From JALCOL01 sp022649665 (GTDB taxonomy: Bacteria; Bacillota; Bacilli; Lactobacillales; Enterococcaceae), in the NCBI GenBank assembly GCA_030372335.1, contig JAUDCW010000006.1: 64,000 bases of DNA. The stretch is one strand, 5' to 3'. The notes under the pieces were generated by a model. The model was not told the DNA's origin, searched no databases, and was given only the letters and a program-made list of their open reading frames with translations. The position numbers and the translations under genes are program-made. Below, one piece after another: positions 52,041-59,938 of this stretch; the stretch's first letter is position 1; the number at the start of each line of letters is the position of its first letter.

Positions 52041-55007
52041 TTAATCCTCTTCTTTCCGGTGGCGTGCGCGGGCCGCAAAATAGGCACCGCTAAGCAAAAG
52101 CAGCGAACTCGACAGTGCGGTCAGCTTCCGAGTTCCTTTGCCGCCTGTCGCTGGCAGCGGCATCTTTTTCTGATTTGGAACTTCAAACGTCATCGCAAAT
52201 TGACTGCCGTCGCTATCGTCTAGTGCTTGATATTCTTTTTCCGTTATTTCACCCGTTAGTTTCCACTTTTCGGCGGTTTCGTCAAACACTAAGATCAGCT
52301 TCTCGCTCAAGCCGGCGTAACCCGCAAGCGGCGTGGTTTCTTCTATCATATAGCGCATCCCGCGATCCAAATCGGCAAATTCAAGGATCCCCTGTTCATC
52401 GGTCTTGCCGGCATGAACCATATTTCCCTCATGATCGGTCAAAGTAAAACCGACGCCCGCCAGCACTTCCTTCGTCATGGCATCTTGTTTGCAGATGTGG
52501 ATGACACTCGGCTCGTCTTCTGTCAACGCCGTATTGACGATCGCGGCGTTGGGCGCTGTCAAAAGAGTCGGTGCCCGCGGATCCACAAGCTTCGTCAACG
52601 TCAGCTGAATCGTTTTTCCCGCCGCGTTTTGTTCCGTCATCGTCGCGGCGCTGCCGTCTTTTGCGATTTTGATCAGCCACGGCCCGCCGCTGATCTTGTA
52701 GCCCGCGGGTGCCGCGGTTTCTTCCAATGTATACTCTTGGCCGGCTTCTAGCCCGCCGCCCGCAAAGCGGATCGCACCTTGATCGTCACTTTCAGCTGTG
52801 AAAGCTTTTCCGCTGCCGCGTAAGCTGAATTTCGCACCTGCAAGCGGCGCACCGGCTTCATCAGTCTTGGCAAGTATCAAATCAAAAGTGAGCGGTTTGA
52901 TCTTCGTTTGAACGATATTTGTCACTGCTTCAAAACTCGCACCGTTCCGATAGCTGAAAACGGTTGTTGCCTGGCTTTCCATCAAGTCCGGTATCGCATC
53001 ATCCATTTGGTTCGTGACTTTGACTTGAACGCGCAGACTGAAATCTTTGCCATAATACGCACTTTCGCGCGACTGCTCGTTGATCGTCGCGGCTTGCTGC
53101 GGCGACAAAGTGACATGGAGCTGCTTTCCTTCTACTTGATAAGCGACTTTTCCCATTTCTGCACCATTCAGATCGTAGAGTGTCAAGGCATTTTCATTTG
53201 CCAACTCAACGCCTGCCGGCAGTGAATCGATGATCTCGTATTGATTCGGCTGGATCAGCCCCTCAGAAGCGAGGTTGATCGTTTCCTGATTGATAAAGTA
53301 ATAAAACTCGCTCCCGGGCGTGACGTAGCGATCCGTCTTTTTTTGCAGACCAGCGGCAAGCGACGTTTCCTCATCTGCATCATGACCAGCTACGCGGTGG
53401 TGTGCCAAAAAGTCCCACTCGCCGAATGTCCCGTCTTCATGATCATTCGTGCGGTCAAGGTCATTCCAATAGCGCTGCTCCCAGCCGGTCGCCGCGTGAT
53501 CCGCCAGCGGACTGGTGAGCGGCTCGATCGTTTTGCTCGGCAGCGACTGTTTCGTCGGTGTGATCGCCGAACTGGCAAAAGTGACCCACTCGCGGTAGCC
53601 CGCACCGCCGCCCGTCCCGATCATAAACTCATTGTGCTGGCCTTCGAGCGGAAAAGTGACAGACATTTTATTGAAATTCGGATTGCCGAGCGTGTCCCAG
53701 CCTTGATCATATGCTTTAAAACAGCTGTATACATTTTTGTATTGCTGCTGTTTATTTTTGTTATCGACGATCGTTCCGACAGCGACAGCGGACTCAGCAA
53801 CGACTGCGCCCTCTTTTTGCGTCCCGGTTTCTTTTTGAACGAACTCTCCTTGGGTCATTTTTTCACCGTAGCCGTTCAATGAATTGAAGGTGATGTACGG
53901 ATTGACTTTTGCATCAAAGTCGACTGTTTTGCCCTCCAGCGAGCCGTCTTCGTTCGTTTCAAAGAACTCAAAATCCCATTTTGCCGAAGCGATCCCCGTC
54001 GTGACAGCCCCAGAAAAAAGGTTGGATGAAAGATCGATCGTCGCAATGCTGATCGGGTAGCCGAACCATGTACTTTTGATCGTATCGTTCGTCTTGATAT
54101 CCGTGATCGCTACTTTCGCGCCGATCGGCTGCAAATTGCCGTCATCTTGGTGCAGATAGCCGACCTGCGGATATTTGACATTGACTTGTGCTCCTTCCAA
54201 ACTGGCGGTATCGTGCTCCTCAGGAATGCCGGAGAAATGAATAAATACTTTCCCCGAATCAGGAACATAGAGATGATAGATCGAAGACACCGAATCTGCA
54301 AAAGAATCGTAATCTTTGCGCGCCACCCCGTCTTCGACCCGGTAAATATCATTTTCAGCGCCAGACACTTTGACTTCCAATTCGCGCGCTTTGTTGATCA
54401 CCTTATCGCTAATGATGATCGAACCTTGGTCGGCCGCCTCGCTGACGAGGGGTGCATTTACCGGTGCTGAAGCCGCTTCACTACTTTCTTTTTCCGTGAA
54501 GTCGGCCGTAAAGACAAGCGGCGTTTTCGTTTCAAAGCGTGTAACAGATGCAGGCTCCTTTTCCAGCTGTTCTTCATAACGAACGGCGAGTTTGAGTTCA
54601 TTCGCGCCCGTATTTTCACGCCTCGAGGCGAATTGGAGTGTGTTTTCCGCTAATTCTCGCTGAAACGCTTTTTCGTTGATCCAGCCGTTTTCGCTAGTCT
54701 CCCATTCTTCGTCCGCGGCAAGCTCGCCGGCATTTCGTTTCTGACCGTCGATTTCAAGCGCAAAACAAACCCGTGCCGGAATATCTTTTTTCTTCTGATA
54801 AGCGACCGTCCACTGCACTTCTTTGCCGTCAAACGCTGCCGAAGCCGTGATTTTCAGCCATTTATTGTCAAGCAGCGTCGCAGTTTGTGGATATTCCGCC
54901 GCGTAAACATTTTTCCAAGGCACCCCACCTAAATCCAATAGATACGGAAGCAGAAGCAGCACGACCAATCCGCCGAACAACCCAGTCCTCAACAATTTCT
55001 TTTTCAT
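52041..55007 (-). CDS. LPATG cell-wall-anchored adhesin with SpaA-like repeats
   Basis: 988 residues from ATG 55007. Signal peptide (about 1-38), an about 650-residue beta-rich adhesive region without recognised family, then two SpaA/CnaB-type domains (one opening FDLILAKTDEAGAPLAGAKF, one opening IHICKQDAMTKEVLAGVGF), each ending in an E-box-like EET...AGY. LPATG sorting signal, hydrophobic helix, basic tail RHRKEED. Anchored by a sortase. It lies downstream of the pilus operon but beyond a terminator repeat, with its own weak promoter (TTGAGA / TATACT near 55070-55100). Confidence 0.88.
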   Translation of the reverse strand: MKKKLLRTGLFGGLVVLLLLPYLLDLGGVPWKNVYAAEYPQTATLLDNKWLKITASAAFDGKEVQWTVAYQKKKDIPARVCFALEIDGQKRNAGELAADEEWETSENGWINEKAFQRELAENTLQFASRRENTGANELKLAVRYEEQLEKEPASVTRFETKTPLVFTADFTEKESSEAASAPVNAPLVSEAADQGSIIISDKVINKARELEVKVSGAENDIYRVEDGVARKDYDSFADSVSSIYHLYVPDSGKVFIHFSGIPEEHDTASLEGAQVNVKYPQVGYLHQDDGNLQPIGAKVAITDIKTNDTIKSTWFGYPISIATIDLSSNLFSGAVTTGIASAKWDFEFFETNEDGSLEGKTVDFDAKVNPYITFNSLNGYGEKMTQGEFVQKETGTQKEGAVVAESAVAVGTIVDNKNKQQQYKNVYSCFKAYDQGWDTLGNPNFNKMSVTFPLEGQHNEFMIGTGGGAGYREWVTFASSAITPTKQSLPSKTIEPLTSPLADHAATGWEQRYWNDLDRTNDHEDGTFGEWDFLAHHRVAGHDADEETSLAAGLQKKTDRYVTPGSEFYYFINQETINLASEGLIQPNQYEIIDSLPAGVELANENALTLYDLNGAEMGKVAYQVEGKQLHVTLSPQQAATINEQSRESAYYGKDFSLRVQVKVTNQMDDAIPDLMESQATTVFSYRNGASFEAVTNIVQTKIKPLTFDLILAKTDEAGAPLAGAKFSLRGSGKAFTAESDDQGAIRFAGGGLEAGQEYTLEETAAPAGYKISGGPWLIKIAKDGSAATMTEQNAAGKTIQLTLTKLVDPRAPTLLTAPNAAIVNTALTEDEPSVIHICKQDAMTKEVLAGVGFTLTDHEGNMVHAGKTDEQGILEFADLDRGMRYMIEETTPLAGYAGLSEKLILVFDETAEKWKLTGEITEKEYQALDDSDGSQFAMTFEVPNQKKMPLPATGGKGTRKLTALSSSLLLLSGAYFAARARHRKEED

Positions 55008-55131
55008 TTTTCTACCCAATCCTCCAGCGATTTCAATTCTTTTAAAAATAACAAGCATATTCCATAGTATAATAAAACATCCATTTTCTCAAACGTTTTT
55101 ATACATTTACGTGCGAATGTCGTATAAATAC

Positions 55132-55380
55132 TCATTTAGCATTTTCTCTGATTGCATTAGTGTAAATGTATTGATTTTGTATTGTTTTTGTGGCTAAAAG
55201 AACATCTAAATATTTTTCTGCTGCAGAAAAACTGTCGGGTTTCAGATGATTCAACATCCAATAAACATCAATTATAAATAAATGAATATTATTTTGATTA
55301 AATATGTAAAACAAACATTTAGGATCCTGATTATCAAAATAACTAATTATTCGTATTTTAAATACCTCTATAATATTTTT
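55132..55380 (-). pseudogene. Low-G+C open frame, probable gene remnant
   Basis: An 82-codon open frame on the minus strand encodes a helical, protein-like sequence (for example FIIDVYWMLNHLKPDSF and AAEKYLDVLLATKTIQ) but has no ATG or ribosome site at its beginning; a TAA precedes it. It is much more AT-rich than the flanks. It looks like the end of a larger gene whose start was lost. I do not recognise the family. The rest of the 55059-55486 gap contains the adhesin promoter and repeat copy D. Confidence 0.4.
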
Positions 55381-55409
55381 TTATCGATTGATTTTTGAAA
55401 ATTTCCGCA

Positions 55410-55480
55410 AAAAAAGAGCCGCGACATAGGTCTTGTCACAGCTCCGATATTTGAATAAACAGTGTTCCAAAAGCAGCTTC
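55410..55480 (-). repeat. Dispersed 3' element, copy D, terminator of srtC
   Basis: GAGC(CGC)GACA (55416-55426) pairs with TGTCACAGCTC (55434-55444), T-run on the minus strand; box GAATAAACAGTGTTCC/AAAAGCAGC (55453-55477) lies 6-9 bp after the sortase stop. Confidence 0.85.
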
Positions 55481-55486
55481 GTTGAA

Positions 55487-56695
55487 CTAATGCTCTTTCT
55501 TTGGAAGGATCGCAGTGATCGTGTCTCCTTCTTTTTTCATCGTCAGCGGTTTTTTCACTTGGATCGTGAAGAAATCATCTTTGCGGCGTTTTACTTTCGC
55601 TTTGAGCCGCCAGTTCTTCGGTACGTTTTGAGCGCGCAAGTGGTAAGCCCCACCGCGGACATTGTCTAAAGCGACTAAGCCGTTTTCATCACTTATCGCC
55701 TCGAGCGGCTCACCGTCGCGGGTGACCGGATGCTTGCTGAGCGGCAGGAACAAGCGGAAAGTGAAGTTTTTGACGGGATTTCCCGCTGCATCCAGCAAGT
55801 AAAATTTCAGCGGCAAACGTTTCTTACGGACTGCTGCCAGCCAGAAACGATGATGCAGCCACGCGATGATCGCTGCCAAAACAAGCAGGATCACCAGGAT
55901 CGTCGCGATCATCAGCAGCTTCTTGTAAAAGCTCGTCTGATCGATCGCTTTTTTATCTTTCGGATGATACGGCACACGGTGTCCCGTTACCAGCAGGCGC
56001 TCAGAGTTGATCATATAAGGAGTACATGTCATCAGCGTTACTAAGTCTTTCCCCGGAACGATCTTCAAGTCCGACGTGTCCGTCGGCTCGATGACTTTTT
56101 TCGAATCGACTTGATAAGCCAGCGTCTTTTTGTTGATTTCGATATAGAACTTGTCGCCGATCTTCAAATCAGGCAGGTCGGTGAAGAGCTTCGCTTCTGG
56201 CAAGCCGCGATGCGCCGAGATGACCGCATGCGTGCTTTCGCCGCCAGTCGGATAAGAAGTCCCGTCTAAAAGGCACGCGCCCTTTGCCAGCAATACATCA
56301 TTCGTATGGTCAAAGATCGGCATGCGCGCTTTGATCTTTGGAATATTGATGACCCCGATTGTATGCTGCTGATAATAAGTTTTTTGCGGTTTCTTCGGCG
56401 TCTTCTGTTCGTTGACAGCATTATTGAAATTGCTCACGCCCGGTTCCGTTTTTTCTTTTGCGAGCTTCTTGTTTGCCTTTTCCATCTTTTCCTGCTGTTT
56501 GCGGATCGCCTTTTCGTTTTCTGTGTTCGCCTGATTTTGATAATGCTGGATCACTTGCTGATCCAAGAAGTCATTCAGGCGGTCTTGTACGAATGGATAA
56601 CTGAGTACTCCCAGTCCGATCAATAACAGGAGCCCCATCACCAGATCCATGATGCGAAATTTATGCTTTTTTTGTTTTCGATTTGTTTTGGCCAT
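55487..56695 (-). CDS. srtC: Class C (pilin) sortase with extra C-terminal domain
   Basis: 402 residues. Membrane helix about 15-36, a helical/coiled region rich in Lys/Glu (about 55-100), sortase beta-barrel with catalytic His162 (ISAHRGLP), Cys224 (TLMTCTPY) and Arg233 (SERLLVTGHR), and a second membrane helix (about 257-280). A lid motif is plausibly DHTND (IFDHTNDVLL). Class C sortases usually end soon after the second helix; this one has about 105 more residues, a beta-rich, CnaB/SpaA-like domain (YLLDAAGNPVKNFTFRL ... LVALDNVRGGAYHLR). Polymerises the upstream pilins. Confidence 0.92.
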   Translation of the reverse strand: MAKTNRKQKKHKFRIMDLVMGLLLLIGLGVLSYPFVQDRLNDFLDQQVIQHYQNQANTENEKAIRKQQEKMEKANKKLAKEKTEPGVSNFNNAVNEQKTPKKPQKTYYQQHTIGVINIPKIKARMPIFDHTNDVLLAKGACLLDGTSYPTGGESTHAVISAHRGLPEAKLFTDLPDLKIGDKFYIEINKKTLAYQVDSKKVIEPTDTSDLKIVPGKDLVTLMTCTPYMINSERLLVTGHRVPYHPKDKKAIDQTSFYKKLLMIATILVILLVLAAIIAWLHHRFWLAAVRKKRLPLKFYLLDAAGNPVKNFTFRLFLPLSKHPVTRDGEPLEAISDENGLVALDNVRGGAYHLRAQNVPKNWRLKAKVKRRKDDFFTIQVKKPLTMKKEGDTITAILPKKEH

Positions 56696-56756
56696 CTTTC
56701 GAGCTCCTCAGACAAATGCGTCTCTTTATTTGAAATAAGTATACCGCGAACTATGT

Positions 56757-56789
56757 AAAAAAAACAAAGGGAGAGAAGCTCCCCCTTTG
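56757..56789 (-). terminator. Terminator-like hairpin between major pilin and sortase genes
   Basis: On the minus strand CAAAGGGGGAG pairs with CTCCCTTTG (56765-56789) and is followed by eight T. A TATACT -10 (56738-56743) downstream could give srtC a weak promoter of its own. Confidence 0.75.
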
Positions 56790-56808
56790 CTTAAACCTGA
56801 TTCAACCC

Positions 56809-58779
56809 TTATGCTTCAAAATTGTGACGGCGTTTCTTGAAGTAGTATACTCCGCCAGCAATGAGTGCTGCACCGATCGCGATGAAAGCCACGATCCCGA
56901 TACCACCTGTGGAAGGAAGAACGCCATGGATCTTATTCTTGATCGTGCCATCCGCTACTACTGCGGAGCCGTCATCTGCTGTAAATTCAAATGTTGTTGT
57001 CGGTAGCACGTATCCGTCAGGTTGTTTTGTTTCTTTCAATTGATATTTGATTGGGTCTGTTCCATCTTTATCTGTTTGCTGCAACCCGTTGATCTTAAAA
57101 GTCCCGTCGTCTCCCGACGTAAAGGTAGTTGCAGTATCTTTAGCTCCCCAGCCGCTAACGATCCATTCATTGGCCGTTCCGCTCGGTGTTGCCTGCAAAT
57201 ATTCACCCGCAGGATTCGTGATTTGGAATTCCGCGCCTTTTAGGGCATTGTTCGTTGCCGCATCGATCTTTTTAAAGAGCTTACCGAATGTTTTTACATT
57301 TACAGTGTCATGTTTTGGATAGAAATTGTTATCAAAACTAATCTTATTATCTAAATTAGTATTCAAAACTGCGTCATCTTTGATCTTCATATCAACAGTG
57401 AAACTAATTGTTTGTCCAGCATATGCTACCAAATCAGCAACGGTGAAATGGACTGCAAATGCGTTCGCGTCCGCTAAATCAGCACCACTATGATCTTTTG
57501 TATCTACAGTTACTCCAGCTGGAGTAACATCGCCGATTTTAACGGTTTCCTTGATTTGATCAAGCGTTGATATTAGATTCAATTTTTCGTTATACGTATC
57601 GATCAGATCAAAGTATTGATAATTCGCAACATCCAATGGGATCTGTTGAGTAATCGTATACTTATAAGTTTTGTTCTTATCAAGATCGTGGTCAGGAGTT
57701 TCCTTTTTTGGAGCTGGTGTTTTGTAGTTATATACTGCTGGATCTCCAGTAGTTTGCTGTTTTTGATTTTTATCATAGTACGTGTAAGTGATTGCCATGT
57801 TCGCAGCGACATGTGCAGTCACGACCGGCGTTGTTTGATCTTTGAAGTGATAGATTTCATCAGAACCATCTTTTGTACCATCTGAATTTTGATTTTGAGA
57901 AGTTGATGATTTTGAATCTACTTCATAAAATTCATAATCGCCAGGCGCTAGTTTCAGGCCTTCGACTTTTACGACACCATCACTTCCCGAAGTAATTATA
58001 GAATCCGCAACTTTAGCAGCATCAACAGCTGTTGTAGCAGAGTTTGTAAACGCAGCGTCTTTTGTATTAAAGAATTCTCCGTCTTTTTGTTTTAAGACAA
58101 ATTTTGCTCCTTCAAGCGGTGCTGTTGTATCTCCATCAACGCCATATTTCGTAAATTGCAGATTATTTGTTTTTACTTCATTTTTCGGATAAACATATAC
58201 ATCTGTTCGGTAAGTACCGTCACCGGCAACAGATGGCAAGCCTAAAACAAATGGAATCGATTTTGATTGGTCGACGCCTGCTGGAGAAGTCGTTTCTGCA
58301 AAAACATATACCGCATTTTGCTTATCAGCACCGGTACCCGATGTGGTTGGAAGGCCCAGGTTTGCTTGTCCATTGGCTGCATCAGTGGCATCAAATACAT
58401 ATTTTGTTGCACTAGACACATCTGCTATGATTTTATTTCCGTCAACAATTTTCGCAATCGCATCTGTTTGTTTGCCGGCATCCGTGGTTGCTGTGCTGGC
58501 CTTGTAAGCTGTCCAGTAAGCCGTAGTAACATCATACGCCGTAAATACTGCACCGCTCAAAGCTGTTCCGCCAAAATCATCCATCTTATCGCCAGTATTA
58601 TCTTTGTTAGCGGGAATTGTATCAAATTGTTTCTTATTGATGATTACATTTTGTGTCGCTGGCACAGGATCATCTGCGGCAAATACCTCTTTCGCATTTC
58701 CAAGTGTCGTGAACAGCGGTAGTACCATTACAAGCGTACCAATAATTGCCCATAGTTTGTTTCTCCTCTTTGATTTCAT
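56809..58779 (-). CDS. Major pilin (backbone), LPSTG protein
   Basis: 656 residues. Signal peptide (to about 34, VFAADD), N-terminal pilin domain with the pilin motif YPKN whose Lys199 should form the inter-subunit isopeptide bond, CnaB-type domains, an E-box (YQLKETKQPDGYVLP) and sorting signal LPSTG at 621-625, helix and basic tail. Fits the EbpC/SpaD backbone class. AGGGAGAG precedes the ATG. Separated from neighbours on both sides by terminator-like hairpins. Confidence 0.93.
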   Translation of the reverse strand: MKSKRRNKLWAIIGTLVMVLPLFTTLGNAKEVFAADDPVPATQNVIINKKQFDTIPANKDNTGDKMDDFGGTALSGAVFTAYDVTTAYWTAYKASTATTDAGKQTDAIAKIVDGNKIIADVSSATKYVFDATDAANGQANLGLPTTSGTGADKQNAVYVFAETTSPAGVDQSKSIPFVLGLPSVAGDGTYRTDVYVYPKNEVKTNNLQFTKYGVDGDTTAPLEGAKFVLKQKDGEFFNTKDAAFTNSATTAVDAAKVADSIITSGSDGVVKVEGLKLAPGDYEFYEVDSKSSTSQNQNSDGTKDGSDEIYHFKDQTTPVVTAHVAANMAITYTYYDKNQKQQTTGDPAVYNYKTPAPKKETPDHDLDKNKTYKYTITQQIPLDVANYQYFDLIDTYNEKLNLISTLDQIKETVKIGDVTPAGVTVDTKDHSGADLADANAFAVHFTVADLVAYAGQTISFTVDMKIKDDAVLNTNLDNKISFDNNFYPKHDTVNVKTFGKLFKKIDAATNNALKGAEFQITNPAGEYLQATPSGTANEWIVSGWGAKDTATTFTSGDDGTFKINGLQQTDKDGTDPIKYQLKETKQPDGYVLPTTTFEFTADDGSAVVADGTIKNKIHGVLPSTGGIGIVAFIAIGAALIAGGVYYFKKRRHNFEA

Positions 58780-58806
58780 CGTTTTCTCTCCCTATCTTTT
58801 TATTTT

Positions 58807-58842
58807 TAAAAAAAGCTGCAGCGCGATGAAAGCACCGCAGCT
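58807..58842 (-). terminator. Terminator-like hairpin between minor and major pilin genes
   Basis: AGCTGC...GCAGCT (58814-58842) with a partly paired GC-rich middle; seven or more T follow on the minus strand. Only about 28 bp remain before the major pilin start, too little for a complete promoter. Confidence 0.7.
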
Positions 58843-58848
58843 GGCTGG

Positions 58849-59937
58849 TTATTTTTTATCAAGCGCTCTTTTACGCCAGAAGTAGATCAAAACTGCTGCT
58901 GCGACGATCAAGAGTCCAATCAATGACAAAGTGCTTGTCCGGACTTCACCGGTCTTCGGCAAGTTCTTGCCGCCCGGAGTCGTTGATCCGTGAGGCGTCG
59001 TTGACGGGGTTGTCGATGGTGTCGTCTTTTTCACATTTTTGATTTTCACCACCGGAGCGGTCGCATTGCCAGATCCTTCTTCGACAGTAAACGGAATCAG
59101 CTGGTCACTCTGCACATATCCGTCTGGCGCTTTGATCTCTTTCGCCGAATATTTCCCGTATGCTAAATTTTCAATGCTGAACGCACCGTTCTTGTCAGAA
59201 GTTTTGATGACGACGCTCTTGGGATCCGGGTCAGTCGCCCACTCGTAATCACCATTTGCATCTTGGATCAAAAACTCCCCTTGATCATTTTCAAAAACGA
59301 ATTCCGCTCCAGCGAGTTTTGTGTTTTCATTACCGCTATCCACCTTGACGAAATTCATTCCATCTAATTTGATCACATTTTTTGGATAGACATTGATCGC
59401 GGAAAGTTCCGTATCATCCTTATAAACCGGTAGCGCGATCACCAATGGATCAGCTGGACTTTGTACTTTGTCAGAAGGACGTTCCACAAATAAATAGGCT
59501 GCATCATTCACACCGCTTTTTTTCGGAAGTGAAAAGGCGGCAAGACCATTCGCATCGGTTACTAATGTTTTCTTCAAAGAAGAAGCCTTTGCGTACATAG
59601 TCGCATGTTCTGCAATCTCTTCTTGCGCATTTTTTGCTGTTTTGCCTGGATGATTAGTTAACCATGCATAAAAATCATTTGTGACGTCATAAGCATCAAA
59701 AGTAATTCCGCTTAGCGGTTTCCCGTTTTTTAATCCGTCAGGAATCGCATCACTTCCATCATTTACAATATCCTTGGGTGCCTCATTTTCAAACACCAGT
59801 TTATGAAGATTGATCGTGACATTATCCTCTGTGGTCGCTGTTTCGTCAGCGGCTTGCGCCGACTGAGCAAATCCGAGAAACATCGGAAACACAAAGAGGA
59901 TCCCCATCAGCATCGTGAAAAATTTGCGTGTTCTCAT
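58849..59937 (-). CDS. Minor/basal pilin, LPKTG protein
   Basis: 362 residues from ATG 59937 (AAAGGAGG at nine bases). Signal peptide (to about 30), pilin domain with YPKN (Lys186), a CnaB domain with E-box-like KEIKAPDGYVQ, a Thr/Pro/Ser linker (TPSTTPSTTP) and sorting signal LPKTG at 326-330. The proline-rich linker is typical of base pilins that attach to peptidoglycan. The ATG is one base after the tip-gene stop. Confidence 0.88.
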   Translation of the reverse strand: MRTRKFFTMLMGILFVFPMFLGFAQSAQAADETATTEDNVTINLHKLVFENEAPKDIVNDGSDAIPDGLKNGKPLSGITFDAYDVTNDFYAWLTNHPGKTAKNAQEEIAEHATMYAKASSLKKTLVTDANGLAAFSLPKKSGVNDAAYLFVERPSDKVQSPADPLVIALPVYKDDTELSAINVYPKNVIKLDGMNFVKVDSGNENTKLAGAEFVFENDQGEFLIQDANGDYEWATDPDPKSVVIKTSDKNGAFSIENLAYGKYSAKEIKAPDGYVQSDQLIPFTVEEGSGNATAPVVKIKNVKKTTPSTTPSTTPHGSTTPGGKNLPKTGEVRTSTLSLIGLLIVAAAVLIYFWRKRALDKK

Positions 59938-59938
59938 T

